A DNA stretch of 40,850 nucleotides, taken from positions 1 through 40,850 of the forward strand of contig NZ_KZ319303.1 in the NCBI RefSeq assembly GCF_002744755.1, given 5' to 3'. Source of the DNA: Leeuwenhoekiella nanhaiensis. GTDB taxonomy: Bacteria > Bacteroidota > Bacteroidia > Flavobacteriales > Flavobacteriaceae. Position numbers and translations under genes: made by a program. The notes under the pieces were generated by a model. That model was not told the DNA's origin and searched no databases. It was given only the letters and a program-made list of their open reading frames with translations. Shown piece by piece: positions 16,287 to 25,558 of this stretch. Each line of letters opens with the position of its first letter. Within the stretch, counting starts at the first letter, position 1.

Positions 16287-17663
16287 ATGAATAACACTAA
16301 AATAAACATTCACTTTCTGGGCGCAGCTGGTACAGTAACCGGCTCAAAATATTTAGTGGATACGGGAGAAAGAAAGATATTGATAGACTGCGGACTATTT
16401 CAAGGGTTGAAGGAATTGCGCCTTAAAAACTGGGAATATCCACCCGTTGAAGTTTCAGAAATTGATATGGTCTTGCTTACCCACGGCCATATGGACCACA
16501 CAGGGTATTTACCTAGATTGGTAAAACAAGGGTTTAGAGGCCCGATTTACGGCACTAATCCCACTTTGGACATTGCAAAAATCATTTTGAACGATAGTGC
16601 AAAAATCCAAGAGCAGGAAGCCGAACGCGCCAACAAAGAAGGCTATTCCAAACATAGCCCGGCAGAACCGCTTTACGATTTAAACGATGTTGAAAAAACC
16701 CTTCCACATTTCAAGGGAGTACCACCTGCGCAATGGATGCCATTGATGAAAAATATAAAGGCCAGATTTCAATACAATGGTCATATTCTCGGTGCCACTT
16801 ACATCGAGTTGGATATACACGGAAAACGTTTTGTCTTTTCGGGAGATATTGGAAGAACCAATGATTTATTGCTCTACCCACCACTAAAACCAAAAAAAGC
16901 AGATATGCTTTTCATTGAATCCACTTATGGCGGAAGATTTCATCCAGATGAAGTAGAAGCACTGCCACAGATTGAAAAATTGGTCAACGATACCATCAAT
17001 AGAGGTGGCAGCCTGTTTATACCAAGTTTTTCGGTAGAACGTGCCCAATTGATGATGCTCATTTTTTGGAGATTGCTAAAAAAGAACAAAATACCGAAAG
17101 TACAAATGATAATGGACAGTCCAATGGGAGCGAATGTACTCGAACTCTTCCACCGTACAAGGGATTGGCACAGATTAGAGGACAATGAATGTGATGAAAT
17201 GTGCTCACATTTCACGGTCGTTAGTAGTTATCGGGAAACTATGGAATTAAGAATAGATAACAAGCCAAAAATCGTGATTGCGGGAAGTGGAATGCTTACG
17301 GGTGGCAGAATGCTCAACTATCTTGAAACACAGGCACAAAACCCAAAAAACACTTTGCTTTTTGTGGGTTATCAAGCTGAAGGCACTCGTGGAAGAAAGC
17401 TATTGGAAGGTGATAAGGAATTAAAAGTGTACGGAAAATGGGTGCCATTTCATATGGAAGTTGCAGAAATCGAAGGACTTTCGGCACACGCTGACCACAC
17501 AGAACTTATGGATTGGATGAGTAAAATAAAAAATAAGCCCGAGCGGATTTTCATAGTGCACGGTGAAAAAGAAAGTGCAGAAGCATTACAAAAAGGTATC
17601 AAGGAAACCTATGATTGGAATGCTGAAATCCCACAATTATATAGCATTGAAGAAATAAAATAA
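16287..17663 (+). CDS. Beta-CASP metallo-beta-lactamase-fold hydrolase, probable RNase (458 aa)
   Basis: The MBL metal site is complete: LLTHGHMDHTGYLPRL (HxHxDH, about residues 64-79), FSGDIGR with the bridging Asp and a further His in GHILGATYIEL. The beta-CASP insertion is followed by SAHADHTELMDW (motif C His) and the RMMBL tail RIFIVHGEKESAEAL. The arrangement matches YsiJ/CPSF-like beta-CASP proteins that act as endo- or exoribonucleases. It ends 3 bp before the AMP phosphorylase gene. RNA turnover would release nucleoside monophosphates for that enzyme, an inferred link. Confidence 0.87.
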   Translation: MNNTKINIHFLGAAGTVTGSKYLVDTGERKILIDCGLFQGLKELRLKNWEYPPVEVSEIDMVLLTHGHMDHTGYLPRLVKQGFRGPIYGTNPTLDIAKIILNDSAKIQEQEAERANKEGYSKHSPAEPLYDLNDVEKTLPHFKGVPPAQWMPLMKNIKARFQYNGHILGATYIELDIHGKRFVFSGDIGRTNDLLLYPPLKPKKADMLFIESTYGGRFHPDEVEALPQIEKLVNDTINRGGSLFIPSFSVERAQLMMLIFWRLLKKNKIPKVQMIMDSPMGANVLELFHRTRDWHRLEDNECDEMCSHFTVVSSYRETMELRIDNKPKIVIAGSGMLTGGRMLNYLETQAQNPKNTLLFVGYQAEGTRGRKLLEGDKELKVYGKWVPFHMEVAEIEGLSAHADHTELMDWMSKIKNKPERIFIVHGEKESAEALQKGIKETYDWNAEIPQLYSIEEIK

Positions 17664-17666
17664 ACT

Positions 17667-19169
17667 ATGGAACAACATTCAAATATATTAAAATACAAAC
17701 ATCTTGGAATCTACACCCAAAACGAAAATGTGGTGTATATGCGTGAAGACTGCCACGTGTGTATTTCAGAAGGTTTTGAAGCATTAACACGAATAAGGAT
17801 ATCCAATGCAAGCACCTCAATCGTTGCAAGTCTAAATGTTTTAAATTCTGATATCCTGCTGCCCAACGAAATAGGACTATCGGATGCTGCTGCAAAAAAG
17901 TTGAATGTATCCGACAATGACACCCTGTATGTTTCCCATTTAGAACCTATAGAGTCGTTAAGCCACGTCAGGGCAAAAATCTATAACCAAAAACTGGATT
18001 ACAACGCCTACAACCAAATCATAACCGACATCGTTGAAGGCGACTATTCCAATATACACCTTTCAGCATTCATTACTGCCTGTGCAGGAGACCGAATGGA
18101 TATTGATGAAATATCCGACCTAACAAAAGCTATGATTGCCTCTGGAAAACAATTGAATTGGAATAAAGAAATCGTTGTCGATAAACATTGCATAGGCGGA
18201 TTACCAGGCAATAGAACAACACCCTTGGTAGTTGCCATTGTCGCTGCATATGGACTTACAATGCCAAAAACGTCCTCGCGAGCCATTACTTCGCCCGCAG
18301 GTACAGCAGATACTATGGAAGTTCTGACCAATGTTACGCTCTCTTCCGAAGAAATAACTGCTGTGGTAGAAAAAGAAGGAGGTTGTTTTGTTTGGGGTGG
18401 TACAGCGCAATTAAGCCCTGCCGATGATGTTCTGATTAAGATTGAGAAAGCCTTGGATATTGATAGTGAAGGGCAGCTAATAGCCTCGGTCCTTTCAAAA
18501 AAATCTGCGGCAGGTTCCACTCACGTTGTTATAGATATTCCCGTGGGAGAAACTGCAAAAGTTAGAAGTTCAGAAATGGCTGAAAAACTCAAGAACCATA
18601 TGGAAACGGTAGGCAATTCTGTCGGATTGAATGTGAAAGTGGTCATTACTGATGGTACGCAACCTGTAGGAAGAGGGATTGGTCCAACTTTGGAAGCCAT
18701 CGATATATTGAAGGTTTTACAAAATGAGGCAGATGCCCCAATCGACCTAATGGAAAGAGCGTTGCTTTTGGCTGGAGAACTTATAGAGCTTTCGGGCAAA
18801 GTCGAAAAAGGAAAAGGAACGGAAACCGCCAAAGAAGTGCTTACATCTGGTCAGGCTTATGAAAAATTCCTTGCCATTTGTAAGGCCCAAGGCCGCTTTT
18901 CAAAACCTGTTTTAGCACCTTATAAAATTGAAATCAGAGCAGAAAAATCGGGCAGTCTAAAGCGGATAGATAATCGAAAGATTGCAAAACTCGCCAAGCT
19001 TTCTGGCGCACCGCAGTCTAAATCGGCTGGGATTCTTTTGAATGTCCATTTAGATGAAAAAATTGAAAAAGATGACTTACTATTCACGCTTTTTGCAGAA
19101 TCGCAGGGTGAATTAAATTACGCCTTAGAGTACAAGAACAGTCATAACGACATTATAACTATTAAATAA
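17667..19169 (+). CDS. AMP phosphorylase / thymidine phosphorylase family (500 aa)
   Basis: Length (500) and layout match archaeal AMP phosphorylase (~503 aa), with an extra N-terminal domain of ~85 residues that thymidine phosphorylases lack. Phosphate/base-binding motifs are DKHCIGGLPGNRTTPLVV (172-189) and SSRAITSPAGTADTMEVL (203-220), plus GGTAQLSPADDVLI. The reaction would be NMP + phosphate to ribose-1,5-bisphosphate + free base. In archaea the product goes to an R15P isomerase and RuBisCO; neither is seen here. The next gene is PRPP synthetase. Confidence 0.85.
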   Translation: MEQHSNILKYKHLGIYTQNENVVYMREDCHVCISEGFEALTRIRISNASTSIVASLNVLNSDILLPNEIGLSDAAAKKLNVSDNDTLYVSHLEPIESLSHVRAKIYNQKLDYNAYNQIITDIVEGDYSNIHLSAFITACAGDRMDIDEISDLTKAMIASGKQLNWNKEIVVDKHCIGGLPGNRTTPLVVAIVAAYGLTMPKTSSRAITSPAGTADTMEVLTNVTLSSEEITAVVEKEGGCFVWGGTAQLSPADDVLIKIEKALDIDSEGQLIASVLSKKSAAGSTHVVIDIPVGETAKVRSSEMAEKLKNHMETVGNSVGLNVKVVITDGTQPVGRGIGPTLEAIDILKVLQNEADAPIDLMERALLLAGELIELSGKVEKGKGTETAKEVLTSGQAYEKFLAICKAQGRFSKPVLAPYKIEIRAEKSGSLKRIDNRKIAKLAKLSGAPQSKSAGILLNVHLDEKIEKDDLLFTLFAESQGELNYALEYKNSHNDIITIK

Positions 19170-19177
19170 AAAATAAA

Positions 19178-20071
19178 ATGAAAACTATACTATTTAGCCT
19201 TCCGGGAAACGAGGAATTAACAGAGCTAATGGCAACAAAAATGAATGCTGAAGTGGGAAAGACCACCTTACGAAAGTTCCCTGACGGCGAATCCTACACG
19301 CGCATATTATCTGACGTAAAAGATAAATGTGTGGTCTTGGTCTGCACCCTACACGACCCTGATGAGAAATTATTACCATTATATTTTTTAAGCCATACAG
19401 CAAAATCATTAGGTGCTATGTGTACTTGTTTGGTAGCACCTTATTTGGCATATATGCGACAAGACAAAATATTTAATGAGGGTGAAGGCGTTACCTCTAC
19501 CTATTTCGGGAAGTTAATTTCCGGTTTTGCTGATAGCATTACAACTGTCGACCCTCACCTACACAGGATACACTCATTGGGTGAAGTCTATCAAATTCCA
19601 AACAAAGTCATTCACGCTGCAGATGACATTTCAAAATGGATAAAAGAAAATATAAAAAACCCAGTATTAATAGGTCCGGATTCCGAAAGCGAACAATGGG
19701 TTTCTGAAGTAGCAAAAAATGCAGGAGCACCATTTACAGTATTGCAAAAAGTGCGTCACGGTGACCGCGATGTAGAAGTCTCGGTTCCTGATGTGGAAAA
19801 ATATAAAAACGCCACACCAATTTTGGTAGATGATATTATTTCTACAGCTAGAACAATGATTGAAACCGTACAACATTTGAAAAAAGCAGGAATGAAACCA
19901 CCAATATGTGTTGGTATTCACGCCGTTTTTTCAGGTAATGCTTATCGGGATTTGTTGGATTCCGGAGTAGAAAAAATAGTGACCTGTAATACTATTCCAC
20001 ATCCTTCAAATGGGATTGATTTAAGTGATATACTGGCAAAAGAAGTAAAGAAATTAATGCACCATATATGA
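19178..20071 (+). CDS. prs: Ribose-phosphate pyrophosphokinase (PRPP synthetase, 297 aa)
   Basis: PRPP synthetase fold with FPDGESYTRI (34-43), the ATP-binding flexible-loop region APYLAYMRQDKIF, the metal/ATP motif VDPHLHRIHS (124-133) and the PRPP loop ILVDDIISTARTMIETV. At 297 residues it is shorter than the usual bacterial Prs (~310-315). It makes PRPP from ribose-5-phosphate and ATP. It is coupled to the following small secreted-protein gene by an ATGA overlap and follows AMP phosphorylase by 8 bp, suggesting nucleotide salvage. Confidence 0.88.
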   Translation: MKTILFSLPGNEELTELMATKMNAEVGKTTLRKFPDGESYTRILSDVKDKCVVLVCTLHDPDEKLLPLYFLSHTAKSLGAMCTCLVAPYLAYMRQDKIFNEGEGVTSTYFGKLISGFADSITTVDPHLHRIHSLGEVYQIPNKVIHAADDISKWIKENIKNPVLIGPDSESEQWVSEVAKNAGAPFTVLQKVRHGDRDVEVSVPDVEKYKNATPILVDDIISTARTMIETVQHLKKAGMKPPICVGIHAVFSGNAYRDLLDSGVEKIVTCNTIPHPSNGIDLSDILAKEVKKLMHHI

Positions 20072-20712
20072 AAAAACGAGTCTTCATAGTATTACTTACT
20101 TTATTCAGCATTACAATGACTGGACAAACTGAAATGCTTATTGGGCAGATTTCGGGCAGGGTTGTAGTTCGAGAAAATTTTGATGAAGATGGCGATTTTT
20201 TAAACCAACAAACTTTTGAGGCTAGTGAAACAATAAAGAAAAATGAATATTATGAAATTAAGGTGGTTACAGAATTGTTTGACCAGGACAAAAAATCTAC
20301 CGACAAATACACAACCACATATCGCTGTAAACCTGATGAAGCCAGTATAATGGTAATGGCATTTCCGTTTTCAAAACCAAAATCAAAGGAAACCGAAATC
20401 AATACCACATCTGCAAATTTTAAAGAGCTATATGATTTGGAAAACTTGGCAAATATAGAATTGGAAATGAGCTTTGATTCAGGATTGTTGAATTTCTTCG
20501 GTTCAAAAAGTACCATAAAGATTTACAACCGAAAATTAGACAGTAACAAAAACAATATTAAATCAAAAATCAATATTAAGGCCTATGCGTTGGGTATTCG
20601 TATCAAGCAATTAAATTATAATGTAATAGAAAAATTAAATGAGAACGGCCTATTGACCTTTCAAAAATTTACCGAAGAAGACAACAGTTATTTCACAATG
20701 ACCTATAAATAA
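20068..20712 (+). CDS. Secreted hypothetical protein (214 aa)
   Basis: A signal peptide (KKRVFIVLLTLFSITMTGQ) is followed by a mostly beta-strand body without a motif that I recognise. Phrases such as RENFDEDGDFLNQQTFEAS and the C-terminal KENLNENGLLTF-like region (VIEKLNENGLLTFQKF) recall periplasmic beta-clam proteins (DUF3108/TapB-like), but the match is weak. Translationally coupled to prs by ATGA; 6 bp before the next small gene. Confidence 0.6.
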   Translation: MKKRVFIVLLTLFSITMTGQTEMLIGQISGRVVVRENFDEDGDFLNQQTFEASETIKKNEYYEIKVVTELFDQDKKSTDKYTTTYRCKPDEASIMVMAFPFSKPKSKETEINTTSANFKELYDLENLANIELEMSFDSGLLNFFGSKSTIKIYNRKLDSNKNNIKSKINIKAYALGIRIKQLNYNVIEKLNENGLLTFQKFTEEDNSYFTMTYK

Positions 20713-20718
20713 AAGAAA

Positions 20719-21012
20719 ATGAACAACTACGACACCCTTTCAGAAGCAATCAATGACCTTCAACAAAGAGGATATGCCTATGATTTCAACTTGAAACCAG
20801 AATGTTTGCAATGTGCCTCACTGAAAATAGAAATTCAGCCCGAAGATTTTGATGTGGATGAAACCCATCGTTTTGAAGGTATGAGCAGTACGGACGATAA
20901 CAGTGTTCTTTATGCCATTTCATCAAAAGATGGTATAAAGGGACTTTTGGTAGATGCCTATGGTGTCTATGCCGAAAATATTTCAGAAGCGATGAGAAAA
21001 AAATTACGATAA
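20719..21012 (+). CDS. Small conserved Bacteroidota protein often labelled 'phosphoribosylpyrophosphate synthetase' (97 aa)
   Basis: The sequence (YDTLSEAINDLQQRGYAYDF, then HRFEGMSSTDDNSVLYAI and KGLLVDAYGVYAE) belongs to a ~100-residue Bacteroidota family that databases frequently name PRPP synthetase. It has none of the Prs catalytic motifs, so the label is not supported by the sequence. A CLQC pair is present near residue 33. It sits one gene downstream of a genuine prs, which may be the origin of the name or a real functional link. Probable cytoplasmic protein of unknown function. Confidence 0.7.
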   Translation: MNNYDTLSEAINDLQQRGYAYDFNLKPECLQCASLKIEIQPEDFDVDETHRFEGMSSTDDNSVLYAISSKDGIKGLLVDAYGVYAENISEAMRKKLR

Positions 21013-21031
21013 CACTTAAACAAAACCAATA

Positions 21032-23134
21032 ATGGAAAATCACGAACATCACAATCACGAGGAAATGGACCATTCGAAAATGGACCATTCGAAACTGAAC
21101 CACAAAAAAGAAGACCATTCTAAAATGAACCACGGAAAAGGCGACCATTCTGGCCATAATCCGGGACACGGTCAAATGGGTCACGACCATCATAAAATGA
21201 TGATTGCCGATTTTCGAAAACGGTTTTGGGTAACCCTAGTACTTACCATTCCAATTCTATTCTTATCCCCAATGATTCAAGAATTTTTTGGATATGAATT
21301 TCTCTTACCTGGAAACCCATATATCTTATTTGCACTTTCAACCGTGGTGTATTTCTACGGTGGCTGGCCTTTTCTAAAAGGATTTTGGTCTGAAGTAAAA
21401 AAGGGTTCACCAGGAATGATGACCCTAATTTCTATGGCTATTAGCGTCGCCTATTTTTACAGTACTGCTACAGTTTTCGGTTTACGTGGTGAAGATTTTT
21501 TCTGGGAACTTTCAACACTAATTGCAATTATGCTTTTAGGCCATTGGATAGAAATGAAAAGTGTACTAGGTGCATCAAAAGCCCTACAGCTATTAGTAAG
21601 TATGATGCCCGCCGAAGCCCACAGGGTAAAGGGTGATACTATAGAAGATATTCCCTTGGAAGATTTGTTAAAAGACGATGTGATTTTAGTAAAGCCTGGT
21701 GAAAAAGTCCCAGCTGATGGGATTATAGTAGATGGTTCGAGTTACTTAAATGAATCAATGCTTACAGGGGAATCCAAACCTGTAAAAAAAGATGAAAATG
21801 ATAAAGTAATTGGTGGCTCGGTAAACGGCAATAGCACCTTAAAGGTTAAGGTAGAACATACAGGTAAGGATAGCTATCTCAATAAGGTCATCAAAATGGT
21901 TGAGGAAGCACAAAAGACCAAATCTAAAATGCAGAACCTTTCTGATAGGGCTGCAAAATGGTTGACCTACATTGCTTTGGCTATTGGTTTTGGAACATTG
22001 GCCGTTTGGCTCATTTTAGGTTTTCCTTTTGTATATGCCTTAGAGAGAATGGTGACGGTTATGGTTATTGCTTGCCCACACGCATTAGGACTTGCCATTC
22101 CGTTAGTTGTCGCTATATCTACCGCAGTATCTGCCCAAAATGGCTTATTGATAAGGAATCGAACAGCTTTTGAAGAATCCCGAAAAATATCAGCTTTATT
22201 GTTTGATAAAACTGGAACGTTGACAAAAGGTGATTTTGGTGTCACAAGAGTTGAATCCACAAACCAAGATTATTCAACAGAAGAAATCTTAAGGCTTTCA
22301 AGTGCTTTGGAACAGAGCTCGGAACATCCTATTGCAGTTGGAATTATAAAAAAGGTCAAAGAAGATAATATAACAATTCCTAAGCCTGAAAACTTTAATG
22401 CTATTACTGGTAAAGGTGTAGAGGCCAATGTGGAAGGGAAGCAAGTAAAAGTAGTAAGTCCGGGTTATTTAAGGGACGAAAAAATCAATATACCTGAAGA
22501 TGCTTATAGTGACGCTGCTGAAACTGTTGTGTTTGTATTAATCGATGGACAGTTAGCAGGATACATCGCTCTTGCCGATGAAATAAGACCAGAATCTGCG
22601 GATGCGATTAAAGTGTTCAAAAAGAACAACATCAAGGTATTGATGGCTACTGGCGATAACGAAAAGACAGCTAAAGCCGTAAGTGAAAAATTAGGATTGG
22701 ACGGTTACTATGCAGAGGTGTTACCACATCAAAAAGTCGAAATTGTAGAAAAGCTTCAAGCAGAAGGTGAGTTTGTAGCAATGACAGGTGATGGTGTAAA
22801 CGATGCGCCTGCCCTTGCAAAAGCTGATGTTGGAATCGCTGTTGGCTCTGGTACTGATGTAGCTGCTGAAACTGCCGATATTATATTGGTCAATAGCAAT
22901 CCACAAGATATCGCAAACCTTATTCTGTTCGGAAAAGCTACCTATAATAAAATGATTCAGAACTTAATATGGGCAACTGGTTATAATGTTGTTGCCATTC
23001 CGCTGGCAGCGGGTGTGCTATATTCTTCAGGCTTTGTTTTAGGGCCGGCAGTAGGGGCTGTATTTATGAGTTTGAGCACAATTATAGTGGCTATTAATGC
23101 GCAATTATTAAAGCGAAAAATCGGTAAAAAATAA
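21032..23134 (+). CDS. copB: CopB-type (CPH) copper/silver-exporting P1B-ATPase (700 aa)
   Basis: A His/Met/Lys-rich N-terminus (about residues 1-57, repeats like MDHSKMDHSK) replaces HMA domains. The transmembrane metal site is CPH (348-350, VIACPHALGLAIP), the hallmark of the P1B-3 CopB subgroup, rather than CPC. Other P-type ATPase landmarks are the actuator MLTGESKPV, the phosphorylation site Asp392 in FDKTGTLTKG, the P1B His-Pro pair in SEHPIAVGI and GDGVNDAPALAKADVG. It exports Cu or Ag from the cytoplasm. Its stop abuts the ATG of the MFS gene (TAAATG), so both were made as a pair. Confidence 0.92.
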   Translation: MENHEHHNHEEMDHSKMDHSKLNHKKEDHSKMNHGKGDHSGHNPGHGQMGHDHHKMMIADFRKRFWVTLVLTIPILFLSPMIQEFFGYEFLLPGNPYILFALSTVVYFYGGWPFLKGFWSEVKKGSPGMMTLISMAISVAYFYSTATVFGLRGEDFFWELSTLIAIMLLGHWIEMKSVLGASKALQLLVSMMPAEAHRVKGDTIEDIPLEDLLKDDVILVKPGEKVPADGIIVDGSSYLNESMLTGESKPVKKDENDKVIGGSVNGNSTLKVKVEHTGKDSYLNKVIKMVEEAQKTKSKMQNLSDRAAKWLTYIALAIGFGTLAVWLILGFPFVYALERMVTVMVIACPHALGLAIPLVVAISTAVSAQNGLLIRNRTAFEESRKISALLFDKTGTLTKGDFGVTRVESTNQDYSTEEILRLSSALEQSSEHPIAVGIIKKVKEDNITIPKPENFNAITGKGVEANVEGKQVKVVSPGYLRDEKINIPEDAYSDAAETVVFVLIDGQLAGYIALADEIRPESADAIKVFKKNNIKVLMATGDNEKTAKAVSEKLGLDGYYAEVLPHQKVEIVEKLQAEGEFVAMTGDGVNDAPALAKADVGIAVGSGTDVAAETADIILVNSNPQDIANLILFGKATYNKMIQNLIWATGYNVVAIPLAAGVLYSSGFVLGPAVGAVFMSLSTIIVAINAQLLKRKIGKK

Positions 23135-24360
23135 ATGGAAAGAAAAGAAAAACTCAACAGGATATTTTTAATCCTATTGAGTTTATTTGTAGTGATGTTG
23201 GGCTATGGCATATTATTGCCAACCCTTCCTTACTATACCGAAAGATTAGCTTTAAAAGACAATCTTGACACAGACCTTGTCAACTTCCATATCGGATTGC
23301 TCACGAGCATTTATCCATTTTTCCAATTACTATTCGTGGTAGTTTGGGGAAAGCTTTCGGATAGATATGGACGTAAACCAATTATATTAATTGGTCTGAT
23401 TGGGTTTGTAATTATGCAATTGCTTACTGGTCTAGCCACATCCTTGGCAATGCTTTATATCGCTCGAATCTTTGGTGGTATTTTCACGTCGTCAGTTATT
23501 CCAGTTAGCAACGCATATCTCAGCGATATTACTTCTGAAAAGCGAAGAACAAAAATAATGGCCTGGTCTGGTGTTGCAATAAGTTCTGGGGTTATTTTTG
23601 GTCCTGTTATTGGTGGGTTTCTTTCACAAACTGACCTTCATTTACAATATTCTTTTGGTCTGCTACATTTAGACCGATTTTCAACGCCATTTCTTTTCGC
23701 AGCACTACTAGGATTGATTGTCCTATTTATTGTTATGAAATGGTTAAAAAACACTACACGTGTACATAAGTTCACAACCCAAAAAGTGAGGTTGCGGCTC
23801 ACATTTTCCAAATATTTTGCCATATTACTAGTGCTGTCGTTTGTCATCCAATTTGTAGTGACGCTGTTTGAAACGGTATTTTCAATTTATGGAAAAGATG
23901 AATTGGGGTTTAATAGCAACCAAGTGGGCATCGGCTTTATGCTCTGTGGCTCGGTAATGGCTATTTTACAACCTGTGTTCGCTACTTACGGGGGAAAGTT
24001 TTATCCTCAAAAAACCAAATTGCTTTAGGATTACTAATATCTGGTGCATCCTTAATTGCCTTCCCATTTTTCAAAAGTGAATTTCTGGTATATAGCTTAA
24101 TAGTTGTATTTGCTGCTGGAGGCGCTATGGTTACCCCTAATTTGCTATCTGCAGTATCCTTGTTATCCAGAACAAATACAGGTCGAAATATTTCAATACA
24201 GAGTTCAACAAACAGTGTTGGTCAAATTCTAGGACCTGTGTTGGGAACTTGGTTGGTTACAGGTGGATTTTATTATCCCTTTATAGTAGCGGGAATCATC
24301 GTTTTGATTGCAATAAGCTTTCTGTTTTTTCTCAAAAATCCATATCGACACAAAAAATAG
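23135..24360 (+). pseudogene. MFS efflux transporter gene disrupted by a frameshift in an A tract
   Basis: The first frame encodes about ten MFS helices (GILLPTLPYY in helix 1, GKLSDRYGRKPIIL as motif A, GVIFGPVIGGF as motif C) and stops at 24026-24028. The remaining helices are encoded in another frame (ALGLLISGASLIAFPFFKSE, then NLLSAVSLLSRTNTGRNIS) through 24360. One additional A in the A6 run at 24009-24014 would restore one continuous reading (PQKNQIALGLL) with no other change. Either a real recent loss of function, a reversible slippage switch, or a sequencing error. The intact protein would be a ~408-residue drug- or metal-type exporter. Confidence 0.82.
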
Positions 24361-24414
24361 CACTCATAAAAATTACATATTGATAACTAAATTAATTTTA
24401 AAGCCTCAAATATT

Positions 24415-25266
24415 TTGCATAAACTAATTCAAAAAATACTAGACAATTACAAAGAAGAAATAAAGATAGTTGAGGAGTCCAGTCTTAACGATTTCAATAA
24501 TGTTGAAAAGGGAATTTCCATTTCAAGACAATATTTACAGAAATTGCGAGTCTGTGTGAGAGAAAATGAATTTGTTGATAAACAAAATGAAATAATATTC
24601 TTTAAAAAGCATAAACCCTATATCTACAGCAGATTAAAATTTTATGCTAAACTCTATAAGTTTTTAATAAATAGACCTGCCGGAACGATAAAATCTCAAG
24701 AGGAGTTTATTGATTCAGAAATAAATAGACTACAAGAAAGCAATAGGCAAAATATAGATTTTATCAAATATTATAGGGAGGATTCTGAGCTTCTAGATGA
24801 ATTTTATTTTCTACGTGGAAATGATAAAATTAGCCTATTATCAAACACTTCTCATTTTTACACTGATGCTGAGTTTTCCACAAGTCACGATAATACAATT
24901 GCTAAAATTATGGCTTATGACTTGTTAATAAACCATTACGTTGAGGAGTTAAGTTATTTGAGGGATTTGTCTTTTGGTTTACCAAACAAGCTTAATACTT
25001 TAACAAACGGTGAGCGTTTAGGATGGACAGCCTCAAAAACAGATTTGATAGAATTAATTTATGCATTACAGGCATCTGGAGCAATAAAAAGTGGGACGGC
25101 AGGAATTAAAGAAATGGCCTCGGCTTGTGAAGACATCTTTGAGCTTAAACTCGGAAATGTCTATAGAACATTCCTAGAAATTAGAGAACGGAAGATTGAC
25201 CAAACCAAGTTTATCGATAGACTAAAAACAACACTATTAAGGAGAATGGAAGAAACTGATGGGTAA
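24415..25266 (+). CDS. rteC: RteC-family regulator of ICE excision (283 aa)
   Basis: The C-terminal region (WTASKTDLIELIYALQASGA, then YRTFLEIRERKIDQTKFIDR and LKTTLLRRMEE) is the RteC signature. In CTnDOT, RteC is the last step of the tetracycline-inducible RteA/RteB/RteC cascade and activates transcription of the excision genes. Here no rteA/rteB is adjacent. Start is TTG at 24415; the only in-frame upstream codons before a stop at 24388 are non-ATG, so TTG (or ATT) initiation is required. It is followed by a 292-bp non-coding stretch with repeats and then the excisionase-like gene. Confidence 0.87.
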   Translation: MHKLIQKILDNYKEEIKIVEESSLNDFNNVEKGISISRQYLQKLRVCVRENEFVDKQNEIIFFKKHKPYIYSRLKFYAKLYKFLINRPAGTIKSQEEFIDSEINRLQESNRQNIDFIKYYREDSELLDEFYFLRGNDKISLLSNTSHFYTDAEFSTSHDNTIAKIMAYDLLINHYVEELSYLRDLSFGLPNKLNTLTNGERLGWTASKTDLIELIYALQASGAIKSGTAGIKEMASACEDIFELKLGNVYRTFLEIRERKIDQTKFIDRLKTTLLRRMEETDG

Positions 25267-25296
25267 AACACATTCAGTTTAAATGTTAAATTTTCT

Positions 25297-25316
25297 CCCA
25301 AGTTGGGTAGAACTTG
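25297..25316 (+). repeat. Direct repeat copy 1 between rteC and the excisionase-like gene
   Basis: CCCAAGTTGGGTAGAACTTG, nearly identical (19 of 20) to the copy at 25424. It contains the inverted repeat CCCAA-G-TTGGG. Located in the 25267-25558 gap; no gene is seen there. Candidate binding site for RteC or the HTH protein. Confidence 0.6.
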
Positions 25317-25423
25317 TGAGAAAATAAAATTAATTTTAGTTATCATCATTTGGTATATATGATTTAAAGAACAGCCCTTAAATCAAACTAAATTAAGTCA
25401 TTGAATATCAGCAGATAAAAACA

Positions 25424-25443
25424 CCCAAGTTGGGTAGACCTTG
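25424..25443 (+). repeat. Direct repeat copy 2 between rteC and the excisionase-like gene
   Basis: CCCAAGTTGGGTAGACCTTG, differing from copy 1 at one position, 127 bp downstream of it and 115 bp before the ATG at 25559. The internal CCCAA-G-TTGGG palindrome is conserved, and here the repeat continues as ACCTTGGG, adding a further half-site. RteC of CTnDOT is known to bind an inverted repeat upstream of the excision operon promoter, so this is the natural place for its operator. Confidence 0.6.
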
Positions 25444-25558
25444 GGATTAAAATCCAATAAATCATTCCAAATTTGTAGAACGAAAGTCAAATCAAGTTAG
25501 GGGCTATCAATTAAAAGTATGAACCCAGATAGTCCCTTTCTATTAAAACCGTTCTATT

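Noticed and set aside
18044-18520. 158-codon minus-strand frame inside AMP phosphorylase
   Set aside because: Antisense shadow of a well conserved enzyme; no domain seen.
25465-25480. -7-like element CAAATTTG before the excisionase-like gene
   Set aside because: First base deviates from TAnnTTTG and no -33 box at proper spacing; not strong enough to list.
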